The notes: generated by a model not told the origin, from the letters alone. Positions 16,518 through 25,804 are shown, numbered from the stretch's first letter. The stretch: 64,000 nucleotides of DNA from Pontibacter sp. E15-1 (GCF_022601975.1 NZ_JAKVIR010000011.1:62001-126000), one strand, 5' to 3'. Numbers and translations: made by a program.

Positions 16518-19500
16518 TCAATCAGTAGCCTTTGCTGCCACAGCCTTTTTACTGGAATGCTTCTCCGTGCTGAAATAGAGCCTGAAAGTGGTGCCTTGGT
16601 CCTGCTCGCTTTCCACCTCAATCCTGCCGCCAGCGTTATCCATCATGCGCTTGACAATGTAGAGCCCCATGCCCGTGCCATCCACATGGGTATGGAACCG
16701 CTTGAAAAGCGTGAAGATTTTGGTCAGGTTGTCTTCACTCATTCCCAGCCCATTGTCCTGCACCGATAGCACGGTATAGTCTCCCTCCTGCGCCGTTTTG
16801 ATGTAAATCTGCGGTTGCCGGTCCGGAGAGCGGTAGTTGATGGCGTTGCTGATGAGGTTGAACAGGATGCTGTACAGGTTCTTGCGTGAGAACCGGATAG
16901 AGCGCACTTCGTCCAGGTCGACATGCAATTGTGCCTTGCTGAGGGTGATGTTCTCCTGAATATTCTGCTTTACGTCTTCCAGCACTTCCTCTAAATCCAG
17001 GGATTTTGCGTCGCCATCCACGTCGCGCTGTACTTTGGCGATGTCTGTCAGGTCTTTGATAACGTTCTTGAAGCGGGTGATGGCGTTCTTCACCATGCCA
17101 AAAACGGGTTCGGTGGGCATGCCCGGCAGCGGCCCTGCCGTTTTCAGCTGGTCCTCCAATAATAGCACCAACCCCTCTATATTCGCCACCGGGGCCTTCA
17201 GGTCGTGAGAAGCGGTATACACAAACGTGTCCAGGTCGGAGTTTACCCGGATCAGGTGCTCGTTGGTGTTCTGCAGTTTCTCCTGAGCCTCCCGCAGGTC
17301 CGATAGGTCGATGAACGAGCCCAGCATACGGTAAGGAATCTTATACTCATTGTGCATGATGTATGCCCTGTTGGCCACAAAAGCGTAAGAACCGTCGCGG
17401 CGGGCAATCCGGTATTCTCCAGACCACTGGTCTTTACCGTAGTTGATGGCCTGGTTTATACCTTTAACAATGGTTTCGCGGTCGTCGGGGTGTATGAGCG
17501 CGAACCATCCCTCTACGCCACCCCCCATGTCGTTTATTTCATACCCCAGAATAGTCGTCAGGCTGTCGCTCCACCATACGCTGTTGTCGGCAAGATTCCA
17601 GTCCCACACCACGTCATTGGTTGCCATCGACACCAGTCGGAAACGCTCCTCACTGCTGGTCAGCGCCTGTGTGCGTTCGGCCACCCGGCGCTCCAGTTCA
17701 TTGTTCAGCCTGATCAGGTTTTCCTCTGCCTTCTTCAGCTCCTCGTAAGCGAGCAGGGTTTTTTCCTCGTTGTCCTTCTTTTCGTTGATGTTGGCCATCG
17801 TCACGGCCACGCCGTCGCCCATCTTCACTGCCGAAATCTCATACCAGGCACTTTCCCCGTTGATGTTCATGTGCTGCTCTTTGTGCATGGGTTGGCCCGT
17901 CTCCACCACCTGCACCAACTTTTTGAAGAGGCCGCTTCGCCTCAGGAAGCCTGTCTCCTGCTGCACGAGCGTTTCCACCAGCTGTTCCTGCGTCTTCCCG
18001 ATCAGCTCCTCTGCCTGCTGGTTCAGCAGCATCCACCTAAAGTCAGTCACCTCATGTTCCTCGTTCCGGACAGCCATCAGCGCCATGATACTGTTCAGCG
18101 AGCTGTTGACAACCCCCTCCACCACATTGCTAAGCGACTTCAGGGTGGTGATGTTCACAAAAGACACCACAACGCCGTCCTTATTTCCGTCGTGCTTCAG
18201 GTAAGGGATTATGCGCATCAGGAAATACTGGCCCTCCATCGTCTCCACCTCCTGCTCTACCTCCTCAGAGGTATTGTTCACTTTCTGGATGGTGTCCTGC
18301 AGGTGCGCATACCTCAAGTTGTGCGACAGGTGATGGATAGGCCGCCCCAAATCGCCGTCTATGATGTTGATGATGCTCTTTACCGTCGGCGTGAACTTGC
18401 GGATAATCAGCTCATGATCCACAAACAGCTGCCCCACGTTCGAGCTGCGCATGTAATTGTCCAGATCTTCGTTCAGCTCCTGCAGTTCGCGTATTTTGAG
18501 TTGGTGCTCTGAGTTTACGGTGTGCAGCTCCTCGTTCAGCGACTGCATCTCCTCGTTGGAGCTTTGTAGTTCCTCGTTTGAAGACATGAGCTCCTCGTTG
18601 CTTGACTGGAGCTCCTCGTTGGCGGTACTGAGGTCCTGCACCGTCAGCTGCAGGCTTTCCCGCGCATCCTTCAACTCCGACTCAATAGTCGTCAGTTGTT
18701 GGTAATAGTCGGCGTCGGACACCGTATCCAGATCGACCGGCTTAGGGGGGATGTTGACCGGGGCCAGTTCCTGCAGCAGCACCAGCACAATGCGGGGATG
18801 CGTCACATCCTCGGAGATAGGCTTAAAAGTCACCTGCACAGCCTTAACCTTAGTCCCTACCCTAATCTGCGACTTGTGCACCACCACCTTTTTGTTTTGC
18901 TTCAGTGCCTTCCGGATGCCCACGCTCAATGTCACGGCCAAATCCTCGCTCACCATTTTGAGGAGGTTGAAGTGTAGCCGGTTGTCCGGGAATTTCAGGT
19001 AGCGGTTAATTTCGCCGATGCCATGCAGCAGCTGAAAGGTCTCATCCACATACAAACCCGTTACCTTGAAGTCTTCGGTAACAGTGTCCATAAACACTTC
19101 GTTGTACTGCGTCATCTGCGGGGCTTTGAATCCGCCGGTCTTTAGTATTGGTTCGATGGGGGGAGAATAATCAGTGATACCATACTGTTGCTTAACGCCG
19201 TAGCTTGCCTTGTCCTTACGGTATAGCTTCCATTTTCTGTCTTCCTCCGTAAAGTACACCTTCAATTCGCCGATGTGCTCGCTAGGCCCCAGCATCAGGT
19301 ACCCCTTCATGTTCAGCGCATACGGGAACAGACCGAGCACCTTGTTCTGCAGGTTGGAGTTCAGGTAGATGAGCATGTTGCGGCACGTGATCAGGTCCAT
19401 CTTGCTAAAGGGCGGGTCTTTCTGCAGATCGTGCTGCGCGAAGATCACCATCTTCCGGATCTCTTCGGTAAGGGCATAACTTGTGCCCTGCGGGCGAAAG

Positions 19501-20687
19501 AAACGCTCAAACCGTTCTTTCGTCATGTCGGCGGCAATCGTTGCCGGGAACACAGCCTTGGAGGCTTTCGTGATGGCGCGCTGGTCGATGTCGGTGGCAA
19601 AAAGCTTGACAAGCGGCTCGCGCCCCATTCTTTTATAGGCCTCCCAGAAAAGCATGGCAAGGGAATAGACTTCCTCGCCGGTGCTGCAGGCGGTTACCCA
19701 TACCTTCACGGGCTCGTCTGGGGCTTTGTCTGCTATGATTTTCGGGATCACCTCGCGCTCAAACAGGTCAAAGGCCTCTTTGTCGCGGAAGAACTTGGTC
19801 ACATTGATAAAAAACTCCTGGCAGAGCTGTTTTACCTCGGCAGGGTGCTGCTGCAAATACTCATAATACTTTGGCAGATCGTTTATCCGGAGTTGCCCCA
19901 TCCGTTTCTGTATCCTGCGGTTGAGGGTGGCTTTTTTATAGTCGCTAAAATCGGTTTTGGTATGGATGCACACAAGGTCCAGAATCTCCTTTAGGGTTTC
20001 ATCCTCATATTCCTCGCTTCCTGGCTCATGCACAGCCTGTACCAGTGGCACTTTCTTCGTATAGTTGATGATCTCCTCCGGCATCTTTTCCGGTGACAGG
20101 ACATAGTCTGCATGGCCTGCTTCTATCGCGCTGCGCGGCATGCCGTCGAACTTGGCCGTGCCAGGATCCTGAACCACCACCATGCCTCCAGCCTCTTTTA
20201 TCGCTTTTATACCTTTAGTCCCGTCCGTGCCAGTGCCAGAGAGCACGACTCCGATGGCACATTGGCCCCGGTCTTTGGCCAGAGAGGCAAAGAAAAGGTC
20301 GATGGCAAAGTTCGGCTCACGGTTGCGCTCCTTGTGGGCCAGCCGCAGCCGTCCGTGCTCAAGGGTAAGTTGCTTGCCGCTGGGCAGCACATACACACAG
20401 TTGGGCCTGGTGTGCATCTTGTCCTCCGCCTCCCGCACCTGCATGCGCGTGTGCTTGGTGAGCAGCTCCGCCATCAGGCTCTTATGGTCTGGCGACAGGT
20501 GCTGAATGATGACAAAGGAAAAACTGGAGTTGTTTGGAAAATGGTCGAATAGGGTATGGATGGCCTCCAGGCCGCCTGCAGAGGCACCTATACCCACCAG
20601 GTAATGGTCTGCGGGGCGTACAGGGCTCGTCTTTTTCTGCGTCTGCATCTTTTTTTCCATGCTGCGAAATGCTTTTTTCAGGCTCAC
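16518..20687 (-). CDS. CheB-CheR-PAS-histidine kinase hybrid
   Basis: 1389 aa. About 25-210: CheB methylesterase with GIGASAGGLEAI (Ser), QHLSPDHKS (His) and GTGTDGTKG (Asp), but no receiver domain in front. About 215-490: CheR methyltransferase with SAM-binding ACSTGEEVYSLAM. About 660-745: coiled coil of repeated SSNEELQ heptads. Three PAS-like domains follow, then a dimerisation helix with phosphoacceptor ASHDLKAP (His near 1161) and an ATPase domain with NLISNAINY, DNGLGM and GTGMGLYIVKRMM. The protein is thus a soluble sensor kinase with methyl-modification domains whose targets are unknown. It starts 13 bp after the phytochrome gene, so the two are very probably cotranscribed and functionally paired. 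No response regulator is adjacent. Confidence 0.92.
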   Translation of the reverse strand: MSLKKAFRSMEKKMQTQKKTSPVRPADHYLVGIGASAGGLEAIHTLFDHFPNNSSFSFVIIQHLSPDHKSLMAELLTKHTRMQVREAEDKMHTRPNCVYVLPSGKQLTLEHGRLRLAHKERNREPNFAIDLFFASLAKDRGQCAIGVVLSGTGTDGTKGIKAIKEAGGMVVVQDPGTAKFDGMPRSAIEAGHADYVLSPEKMPEEIINYTKKVPLVQAVHEPGSEEYEDETLKEILDLVCIHTKTDFSDYKKATLNRRIQKRMGQLRINDLPKYYEYLQQHPAEVKQLCQEFFINVTKFFRDKEAFDLFEREVIPKIIADKAPDEPVKVWVTACSTGEEVYSLAMLFWEAYKRMGREPLVKLFATDIDQRAITKASKAVFPATIAADMTKERFERFFRPQGTSYALTEEIRKMVIFAQHDLQKDPPFSKMDLITCRNMLIYLNSNLQNKVLGLFPYALNMKGYLMLGPSEHIGELKVYFTEEDRKWKLYRKDKASYGVKQQYGITDYSPPIEPILKTGGFKAPQMTQYNEVFMDTVTEDFKVTGLYVDETFQLLHGIGEINRYLKFPDNRLHFNLLKMVSEDLAVTLSVGIRKALKQNKKVVVHKSQIRVGTKVKAVQVTFKPISEDVTHPRIVLVLLQELAPVNIPPKPVDLDTVSDADYYQQLTTIESELKDARESLQLTVQDLSTANEELQSSNEELMSSNEELQSSNEEMQSLNEELHTVNSEHQLKIRELQELNEDLDNYMRSSNVGQLFVDHELIIRKFTPTVKSIINIIDGDLGRPIHHLSHNLRYAHLQDTIQKVNNTSEEVEQEVETMEGQYFLMRIIPYLKHDGNKDGVVVSFVNITTLKSLSNVVEGVVNSSLNSIMALMAVRNEEHEVTDFRWMLLNQQAEELIGKTQEQLVETLVQQETGFLRRSGLFKKLVQVVETGQPMHKEQHMNINGESAWYEISAVKMGDGVAVTMANINEKKDNEEKTLLAYEELKKAEENLIRLNNELERRVAERTQALTSSEERFRLVSMATNDVVWDWNLADNSVWWSDSLTTILGYEINDMGGGVEGWFALIHPDDRETIVKGINQAINYGKDQWSGEYRIARRDGSYAFVANRAYIMHNEYKIPYRMLGSFIDLSDLREAQEKLQNTNEHLIRVNSDLDTFVYTASHDLKAPVANIEGLVLLLEDQLKTAGPLPGMPTEPVFGMVKNAITRFKNVIKDLTDIAKVQRDVDGDAKSLDLEEVLEDVKQNIQENITLSKAQLHVDLDEVRSIRFSRKNLYSILFNLISNAINYRSPDRQPQIYIKTAQEGDYTVLSVQDNGLGMSEDNLTKIFTLFKRFHTHVDGTGMGLYIVKRMMDNAGGRIEVESEQDQGTTFRLYFSTEKHSSKKAVAAKATD

Positions 20688-20700
20688 ACCTTTCCCAAAG

Positions 20701-22257
20701 CTAGTATTTTTCCTTGATTATCTTTTCCAGTACAGCGCTTCGAAGCACTTCAGCAGCGTCCAGCACTTCAGGCTCCCAGGGCAGGGAGGTAAATTTCACC
20801 GTTTCCTGGTAGGTGGCAAAAGAATTGCGCGGGTGGTAGCTTTTTCCGTCTGCTTCCATCTGGATCGCCTGGTTCGGGTTCCCTCCCCAACTCACTGTCT
20901 GAAGCACTTCCGGCCGGAACCCCAGGATATATTCTCCCTGGTCGGCGTTAATAGCAAGTGCAATCAGGCCACTGGCCAGTTCTTTATACTCCTGGCTCTG
21001 CGCGTATTGGTGCGGAAGCCTGTCGGTGGCGATGAGCTTGTCTGACTTGTTGCGGCGCAGCCAGCCCGCCAATTTCTTCAGTTCCTCCTTGTCAGGGGTT
21101 TCGCCACTCGTCCATACGTTGCCGTCGTACAGCACAGCGGCCCCCGTGAGGCCAAGCAACTGCAGGATGTTGGGAGAGCCGCTTAACAGCCCGTCCGTGA
21201 AGCTGGCTCCCCGGTAAAGCTGCTCGAGCAGTTGGGCATGGATGCTGTGCAACCCGGCCCTGAGCAGGATAGTCTTTTCGCGCTCCTTGCCAGCCAGTTG
21301 CGCCGAGATGATGCCCGAGAGCAGTTCGAGGGAAGAGCGCTGCTCGTAGTTCAGGCATATGGGCGTTTTATTGTGGCACGACACAAGCCCCCACAGTTTG
21401 TTCTCAATAATGAGCGGCAGCGACATAGAGGCCATCACGTTGAGGTTTGCCAGGTACTCCAGATGCACGGTGGCCACACTCCGCAGATTGCAGTCAGACA
21501 GGTCGGTGAAGCGCTGCGTCATCGGGTTAATGATCGGGATCAGGCGCACCGGTTCATACGATCGTGTCGGGATCAGGCGGTATGGGTTGCTGAAGTACAG
21601 GTCGCGGGCCTGCTTGGGCACGTCGGAGGCCGGGAAGCGCAAATCCATGTAATCGTCCATGTCCGGCTCCTTGGCCTGGGCAATCACGATGCCGTTCCAC
21701 TGCGGGTCGAACTGGTAGAGCAGCACCCGGTCGAAACTCGTCAGCTTCTTGACTTCCGTCGCCGCGATGTCCGCCACTTCCTGGGTTGTGCCGGCTTGCT
21801 TGAGCAGCCCCGTCACGTACTTGATTTGCTGGTATAGCCCGATGAAGGACGCCTCGGTGGAATCGGGGTCGTTTTCCTCCAGTTCAACGAGCACATACGC
21901 TTCTTTAGGGTGCACCAGGGCCGTGAAGTGCTTTGGCTGCCCCTGCAGTAAAAACGTCAGGCTGAAGGGGATTTTGTCTTTAAAGCCCTGGCTCTCGACC
22001 TTTGCTTTCAGATCGCTGTACTGGTTTTCAGGCAAAAACTGCGACAGGGGCTTCTCAAGCAGAGAATCCATCTCCATAGAAAAGTGCTGCACCACATTCT
22101 CACTCGCTTGCATAATGCGCAGGTCCACCGTGTCAAGCACAAGCAGCACGCCATGCGGCTGAATAAGGTTTACGAGGTGCAATGGAATGCTTCCGCAAAA
22201 CTCAGAATCGTAGTTCTTATCCATTGTTACGTTAACCGTAGCCGTAGTTTTCTCCAT
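20701..22257 (-). CDS. Bacteriophytochrome photosensory module (PAS-GAF-PHY) without output domain
   Basis: 518 aa, the length of a phytochrome photosensory core. Cys21 in SEFCGSIPLHLVNLIQPHG lies at the same spacing from IQPHG as the biliverdin-binding Cys of Deinococcus BphP. The GAF domain has FPASDVPKQAR (conserved Asp near 208) and TVHLEYLANLNVMASMS (chromophore His near 263). The PHY domain has a tongue with WGG and HPRNSF. The protein stops directly after PHY, with no kinase. The following gene, 13 bp downstream, encodes a soluble CheB-CheR-PAS-kinase and is the likely partner, which would make this a split light-sensing two-component system. No haem oxygenase for biliverdin supply is in the window. 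Confidence 0.9.
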   Translation of the reverse strand: MEKTTATVNVTMDKNYDSEFCGSIPLHLVNLIQPHGVLLVLDTVDLRIMQASENVVQHFSMEMDSLLEKPLSQFLPENQYSDLKAKVESQGFKDKIPFSLTFLLQGQPKHFTALVHPKEAYVLVELEENDPDSTEASFIGLYQQIKYVTGLLKQAGTTQEVADIAATEVKKLTSFDRVLLYQFDPQWNGIVIAQAKEPDMDDYMDLRFPASDVPKQARDLYFSNPYRLIPTRSYEPVRLIPIINPMTQRFTDLSDCNLRSVATVHLEYLANLNVMASMSLPLIIENKLWGLVSCHNKTPICLNYEQRSSLELLSGIISAQLAGKEREKTILLRAGLHSIHAQLLEQLYRGASFTDGLLSGSPNILQLLGLTGAAVLYDGNVWTSGETPDKEELKKLAGWLRRNKSDKLIATDRLPHQYAQSQEYKELASGLIALAINADQGEYILGFRPEVLQTVSWGGNPNQAIQMEADGKSYHPRNSFATYQETVKFTSLPWEPEVLDAAEVLRSAVLEKIIKEKY

Positions 22258-22797
22258 CTGAAATCAGTTTTAAACGCCCCATCGGCGCATGTTCTCGATA
22301 TAGGGTGCTACTGACCAACAAATCCCCTTGCAAGAAGCTGGTCAATTAGCCCAAAGTGTCTGTATGTGCCTTTCATGGTGTTTCATGCAACAGCCTGTCA
22401 TACAGCGGGATCAAATCCACGAAACATTGCTTTTGCTGCGTACAAATCACCAAACAATTCTGGCAGCCCAAGGTTTTACAAATTTTTGTGCTCCCAATTC
22501 AAATTTAAGGGATATTCATATGGTTTCAAGCATTTCATATTACAAACAGACGATAAAAAATTAACCCGGATGGCAGCTTCACGGCATTGCCTGTGCGAGG
22601 CATGGAAAGGAGTAACAGCGGCGGCGCACCCGCCTCAAGTATGCCTTTCGGGCAGACTGTGTTCTGAAAGCCCGGGGAAAGTAGTTTTTGATTTTTCAGG
22701 TTCCTGGAAGACTGTATATCGAATCGTATTATTTCTGCTGTTATACCCTCATTTTGCTTTATATTTGTGTAACGCATCATCCAAAAAAACGTGCGGT
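22258..22797. other. Divergent spacer upstream of the phytochrome gene
   Basis: 540 bp. Open frames from 22328 and 22366 on the plus strand look non-coding. The left part must hold the phytochrome operon promoter, but I found no exact TAnnTTTG. The right end holds a good promoter box at 22760. Confidence 0.5.
22760..22767 (+). promoter_or_regulatory. Bacteroidota -7 box TATATTTG
   Basis: Exact TAnnTTTG match 31 bp before the ATG at 22798, which implies a 5' leader of about 25 nt. It also argues for the 22798 start rather than the in-frame start 432 bp further upstream. Confidence 0.6.
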
Positions 22798-23223
22798 ATG
22801 CACTTGAAAGAGCTTTATGCATCTGATTTTTATGTGATAAGGCTTGATGAAGCCCATGAAATCATCAAAGCCAGATGGCTTAGACCTGTGAGCTTTGAGG
22901 AGATGAAGACGGGTGGCACCCAACTGTATGTGGCTTTAATGCATACGCAGGCAGCGCGCGTGGTGGCAAACGCGCAACTGCTCGGTTCCCCTGACGCCGT
23001 GACGAAAGAGTGGATGTCTGCTGAGTTTTACAAACTGCTTTTCCAGACAAGCCTGAAGATGATCGCACGTGTGCTGCCGGACAATGTGTTCTCAAAAATT
23101 GCCTTAGAGTCTGTGGCAACCCGAGCGGAAGCGTTGGGCATTACGAGCTTCCGCGTACGGAATTTCCTGGAGCAGGAGGCGGCAGAAGCCTGGCTTGCTT
23201 CGGAAACCTGCCGGGGGGTATAA
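22798..23223 (+). CDS. Small cytosolic protein, possibly SpoIIAA/STAS-like
   Basis: 141 aa, beginning MHLKELYASDFYVIRLDEAHEIIKARW. The pattern of an N-terminal beta hairpin with a conserved Trp (RWLRPVSFEEMKTGG), a central strand-helix unit (QLYVALMHTQAARVVANAQLLG) and a later Trp (EWMSAEFYKLLF) resembles the STAS/SpoIIAA-like domains common in Bacteroidota. Such domains bind partner proteins or lipids; no role can be assigned. The start was placed using the promoter box at 22760. The HipA-like pair begins about 100 bp downstream on the same strand, but a link is not established. Confidence 0.55.
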   Translation: MHLKELYASDFYVIRLDEAHEIIKARWLRPVSFEEMKTGGTQLYVALMHTQAARVVANAQLLGSPDAVTKEWMSAEFYKLLFQTSLKMIARVLPDNVFSKIALESVATRAEALGITSFRVRNFLEQEAAEAWLASETCRGV

Positions 23224-23325
23224 ACCTGCCGGGTATAAACAGAAACACTAAATGAGCAGCATAGCCATCCCATTGCCCACGCTCACTAACGTTTAGTGAA
23301 AGATTTGCTTCATGGAAAAACAAGT

Positions 23326-24126
23326 ATGAATGACACGACACCGGAGCTCCGAACCGTAGAGGTGACACGCTATGTAACCCCCTTGCGTGAGGGAGGTTCT
23401 TTGCCCGCTCTTGTGGAGGCTGACGATGAGTTCCTGTATGTGCTCAAGTTCAGGGGCGCGGGGCAGGGCATCAAAGCCCTGATTGCCGAGCTACTTGCCG
23501 GCGAGATTGCCCGCACGCTCGGGTTTAAGGTGCCAGAGCTGGTGTTTGCCACGCTGGATGAGGCGTTCGGCCGCACCGAGCCTGACGAGGAAATACAGGA
23601 CCTGCTCCGGGCCAGCGAGGGCCTCAACCTGGCGCTGCACTATCTCTCCGGGGCGATCACGTACGATGCACTGGTGACGCGGGTGGATGCCAAGCTTGCG
23701 TCTCAAATAGTGTGGCTCGATTGCCTGGTCACCAACGTAGACCGCACGCCCCGCAACACAAACATGCTGATGTGGCACAAGGAATTGTGGCTGATCGACC
23801 ATGGGGCTTCCCTTTATTTCCATCATGCAGGGTATAACTGGGAAGAGCAGGCCAAACGTCCCTTCGTGCAGGTGAAAGACCATGTCCTGCTCCCGTGGGC
23901 CTCCGCCCTGGACACTGTAGACAAGGAATTCCGAAGCCTCCTGCCCCCCGAGCGCATTCGCGCCATTGTCGCGCTCATACCGGAAGAGTGGCTGCAAACC
24001 ATCGACTCCCCTTTTGAAACAGTAACGGAGCACCGTGAAGTCTACGCGAAGTTTCTGGACACGCGCATCGCGCATTCCGACGTATTCCTAAAAGAAGCCC
24101 AACATGCAAGAGAAGCACTTATTTGA
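23326..24126 (+). CDS. HipA-like protein kinase (HipA_2 type)
   Basis: 266 aa. The nucleotide-binding part has YVLKFRGAGQGIKALIAELLAGEIARTL; the catalytic part reads WLDCLVTNVDRTPRNTNML (catalytic Asp and Asn of the HipA/PI3K-like fold) followed by LIDHGASLYF (metal-binding DHG). It is much shorter than HipA (about 440 aa), lacks the N-terminal subdomain, and has no HipB-like DNA-binding antitoxin beside it. Instead it overlaps a DUF3037 gene by 23 bp. The pair recurs in many genomes and is of unknown function. A GTG ten codons upstream is an alternative start; the ATG was preferred. Confidence 0.83.
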   Translation: MNDTTPELRTVEVTRYVTPLREGGSLPALVEADDEFLYVLKFRGAGQGIKALIAELLAGEIARTLGFKVPELVFATLDEAFGRTEPDEEIQDLLRASEGLNLALHYLSGAITYDALVTRVDAKLASQIVWLDCLVTNVDRTPRNTNMLMWHKELWLIDHGASLYFHHAGYNWEEQAKRPFVQVKDHVLLPWASALDTVDKEFRSLLPPERIRAIVALIPEEWLQTIDSPFETVTEHREVYAKFLDTRIAHSDVFLKEAQHAREALI

Positions 24127-24487
24127 GTACGCCGTTATACGGGTGGTGCCTTGCGTGGAGCGGGAAGAGTTTGTCAACGTCGGGGTGATTTTATACTGCG
24201 CAACAGGCCGATTTCTAAAAACCGTTTACCACTTGGATGAAACGCGCCTCACAGCCTTTTCGGCCGCTTTGGATGTAGCCGAACTGCAGGAAAGACTGCA
24301 CGCCTTTGAGCAAATTTGCGCGGGCGGGAAAGTCGGGGGCACGATCGGGAACCTGCCCATTGCCTCACGCTTCCGGTGGCTGACTGCTACCCGCAGCACG
24401 GTGGTGCAAACGTCGCCGGTCCACCCGGGCCTTTGCACAGATGCGGAAGCCACGCTCCAGCACTTGTTCAAACAATTGGTGATGTAA
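24104..24487 (+). CDS. DUF3037 family protein, partner of the HipA-like kinase
   Basis: 127 aa. FEYAVIRVVPCVEREEFVNVGVILYC is the hallmark opening of DUF3037, followed by DETRLTAF and a central helix; ASRFRWLTATRSTVVQTSPVHPGLC is the second conserved block. No catalytic motif is known for this family. The start lies inside the kinase gene (23-bp overlap), so translation is coupled and the products are expected to work together, perhaps as kinase and regulator or substrate. That last point is inference from gene order. Confidence 0.85.
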   Translation: MQEKHLFEYAVIRVVPCVEREEFVNVGVILYCATGRFLKTVYHLDETRLTAFSAALDVAELQERLHAFEQICAGGKVGGTIGNLPIASRFRWLTATRSTVVQTSPVHPGLCTDAEATLQHLFKQLVM

Positions 24488-24582
24488 AAGTGATTGGAGG
24501 CGAGTTACCTTGTTTAATTCAGGATAGATTGATCCTGTATAAATTTATCCTGTATAAACTCACCTTTTTTAAGCTGCAAATG

Positions 24583-24615
24583 AGTGCTTGAAGAAGCAAA
24601 TTCGCAGGCACTTTT
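24583..24615 (+). terminator. Possible terminator after the HipA-like/DUF3037 pair
   Basis: AGTGCTTG (24583-24590) pairs with CAGGCACT (24605-24612) with one G-U, followed by TTT. Just before it is a direct repeat ATCCTGTATAAA (24532-24543 and 24547-24558). It overlaps the convergent XdhC stop region. Confidence 0.4.
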
Positions 24616-25786
24616 ATACCGAAACCTGCCCCATACCATTTACGGCGCTGATGTTGTCCTGCACCCTGGAGTGAATCACGTCTTTCCTGTCGCGCAGTGG
24701 GCCTCCCTCCTTCCCCGTGAACACCGCCTTTATCTCCGCCAGTATCGAAAGTGCTATTTCCTCGGCGGTCTCAGCTCCGATGTCTAAGCCTGTGGGGCCG
24801 TGGATCGGCTCTTGCTGGGCATTCGTGACGTTCATACCCTCTTCTTTCAACTCCTCCAGCATGCGGTCCAGCTTTTTCTTGGGGCCAAGTGTGCCCACAT
24901 ACGGCAGCTGCAGCGGGAGTAGTTGCCGAAGCATGGCCAGGTCGTAGTTGTAATTGTGCGTCATCAGCACAAAAGCAGTTCGCTTATCGATGGAAACCTG
25001 TGTAAGCACCTGCTCAGGCTTTGAGACAAGCACCTGCGCGGCCTCCGGAAAACGCGCAGCTGTTGCGTAGTTTGCTCTCCCGTCAACTACCGTGCATTGC
25101 CAACCCAGCACCGTGGCCATTTGCACTAATGGGATTGCATCGTTTCCGGCCCCTACCACCACCAGCGAAACAGCCGGAAGCAATGCCTCTAAAAACCCCG
25201 TCAGTTGCTGCGCCCCGGTATACATGGCTATCCGCGACATGCCCGACTGAAGCACCTGGCGCGCCTCAGAAACGAGTGTCGTTTGCAGGCCACTGTCCGG
25301 GGCGGTCCTACCCATCACCTGGCCCTGTTCGTCCATCAAAAAACATGTTCCCACCTGAGTCGTTTTTTTGTGCTCCAACGAGAATAACGTAACCAGCACA
25401 GCAGACTGCCTGCGTTGCAGATAGGATTTCAGCAATTGTATGGGATGGCTGGGGGCGTCGCTATCGATGGGCTCAATCAGGATCTGAATCACACCGTTGC
25501 AGCCCAGGCCCACCCCTAGCTTCGCATCGTCCTCATCAGTGGTATCGTAGGTCACGAGCATGGCCCGTTGCTGCGCCATCACCAGGCGGGCTTTGCGCAG
25601 CGCGTCCCCCTCAAGGCAACCGCCGCTGATGGCCCCCGTCAGCTGTCCGTCTTCTGTTACGAGCATGCGGGCGCCAGGTCGCCGGTACGACGAGCCCTGC
25701 ACGTGCACGACTGTTGCCAGGGCCGTCTGTTTCCCTTCCTGCTGCGCCACGTCAAAGGCGGATACGATGTCCTGTATTTCTTTCAT
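24614..25786 (-). CDS. xdhC: XdhC/CoxI-family maturation factor
   Basis: 390 aa. The N-terminal XdhC_CoxI domain has the characteristic GSSYRRPGARMLV and GAISGGCLEGDAL; the C-terminal Rossmann domain starts LVVVGAGNDAIPLVQMATVLGW and ends GPTGLDIGAETAEEIALSILAEI. XdhC proteins bind molybdenum cofactor, promote its sulfuration and insert it into xanthine-oxidase-family enzymes; the equivalent in E. coli is PaoD. It follows the paoA-paoB-paoC-like genes and is likely their dedicated chaperone. The first in-frame ATG (25819) lies inside a terminator hairpin, so the ATG of MKEIQDIVSAF at 25786 is the more likely start. Confidence 0.88.
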   Translation of the reverse strand: MKEIQDIVSAFDVAQQEGKQTALATVVHVQGSSYRRPGARMLVTEDGQLTGAISGGCLEGDALRKARLVMAQQRAMLVTYDTTDEDDAKLGVGLGCNGVIQILIEPIDSDAPSHPIQLLKSYLQRRQSAVLVTLFSLEHKKTTQVGTCFLMDEQGQVMGRTAPDSGLQTTLVSEARQVLQSGMSRIAMYTGAQQLTGFLEALLPAVSLVVVGAGNDAIPLVQMATVLGWQCTVVDGRANYATAARFPEAAQVLVSKPEQVLTQVSIDKRTAFVLMTHNYNYDLAMLRQLLPLQLPYVGTLGPKKKLDRMLEELKEEGMNVTNAQQEPIHGPTGLDIGAETAEEIALSILAEIKAVFTGKEGGPLRDRKDVIHSRVQDNISAVNGMGQVSV

Positions 25787-25804
25787 CTTGGTTTTAAACA
25801 GAGC

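Noticed and set aside
17352..18512. 386-codon plus-strand open frame
   Set aside because: Antisense to the kinase gene; no motifs and histidine/leucine-biased.
18450..18700. Tandem repeats that might be taken for a CRISPR or minisatellite
   Set aside because: They encode heptads of a coiled coil (SSNEELQ) within the kinase frame and have no spacers.
22366..22797. N-terminal extension of the 22798 gene
   Set aside because: The extension is non-coding in appearance and a TAnnTTTG promoter box lies between it and the ATG at 22798.
23326..24487. Classical HipBA toxin-antitoxin locus
   Set aside because: No HipB-like helix-turn-helix protein is present and the kinase lacks the HipA N-terminal subdomain; the partner is DUF3037.
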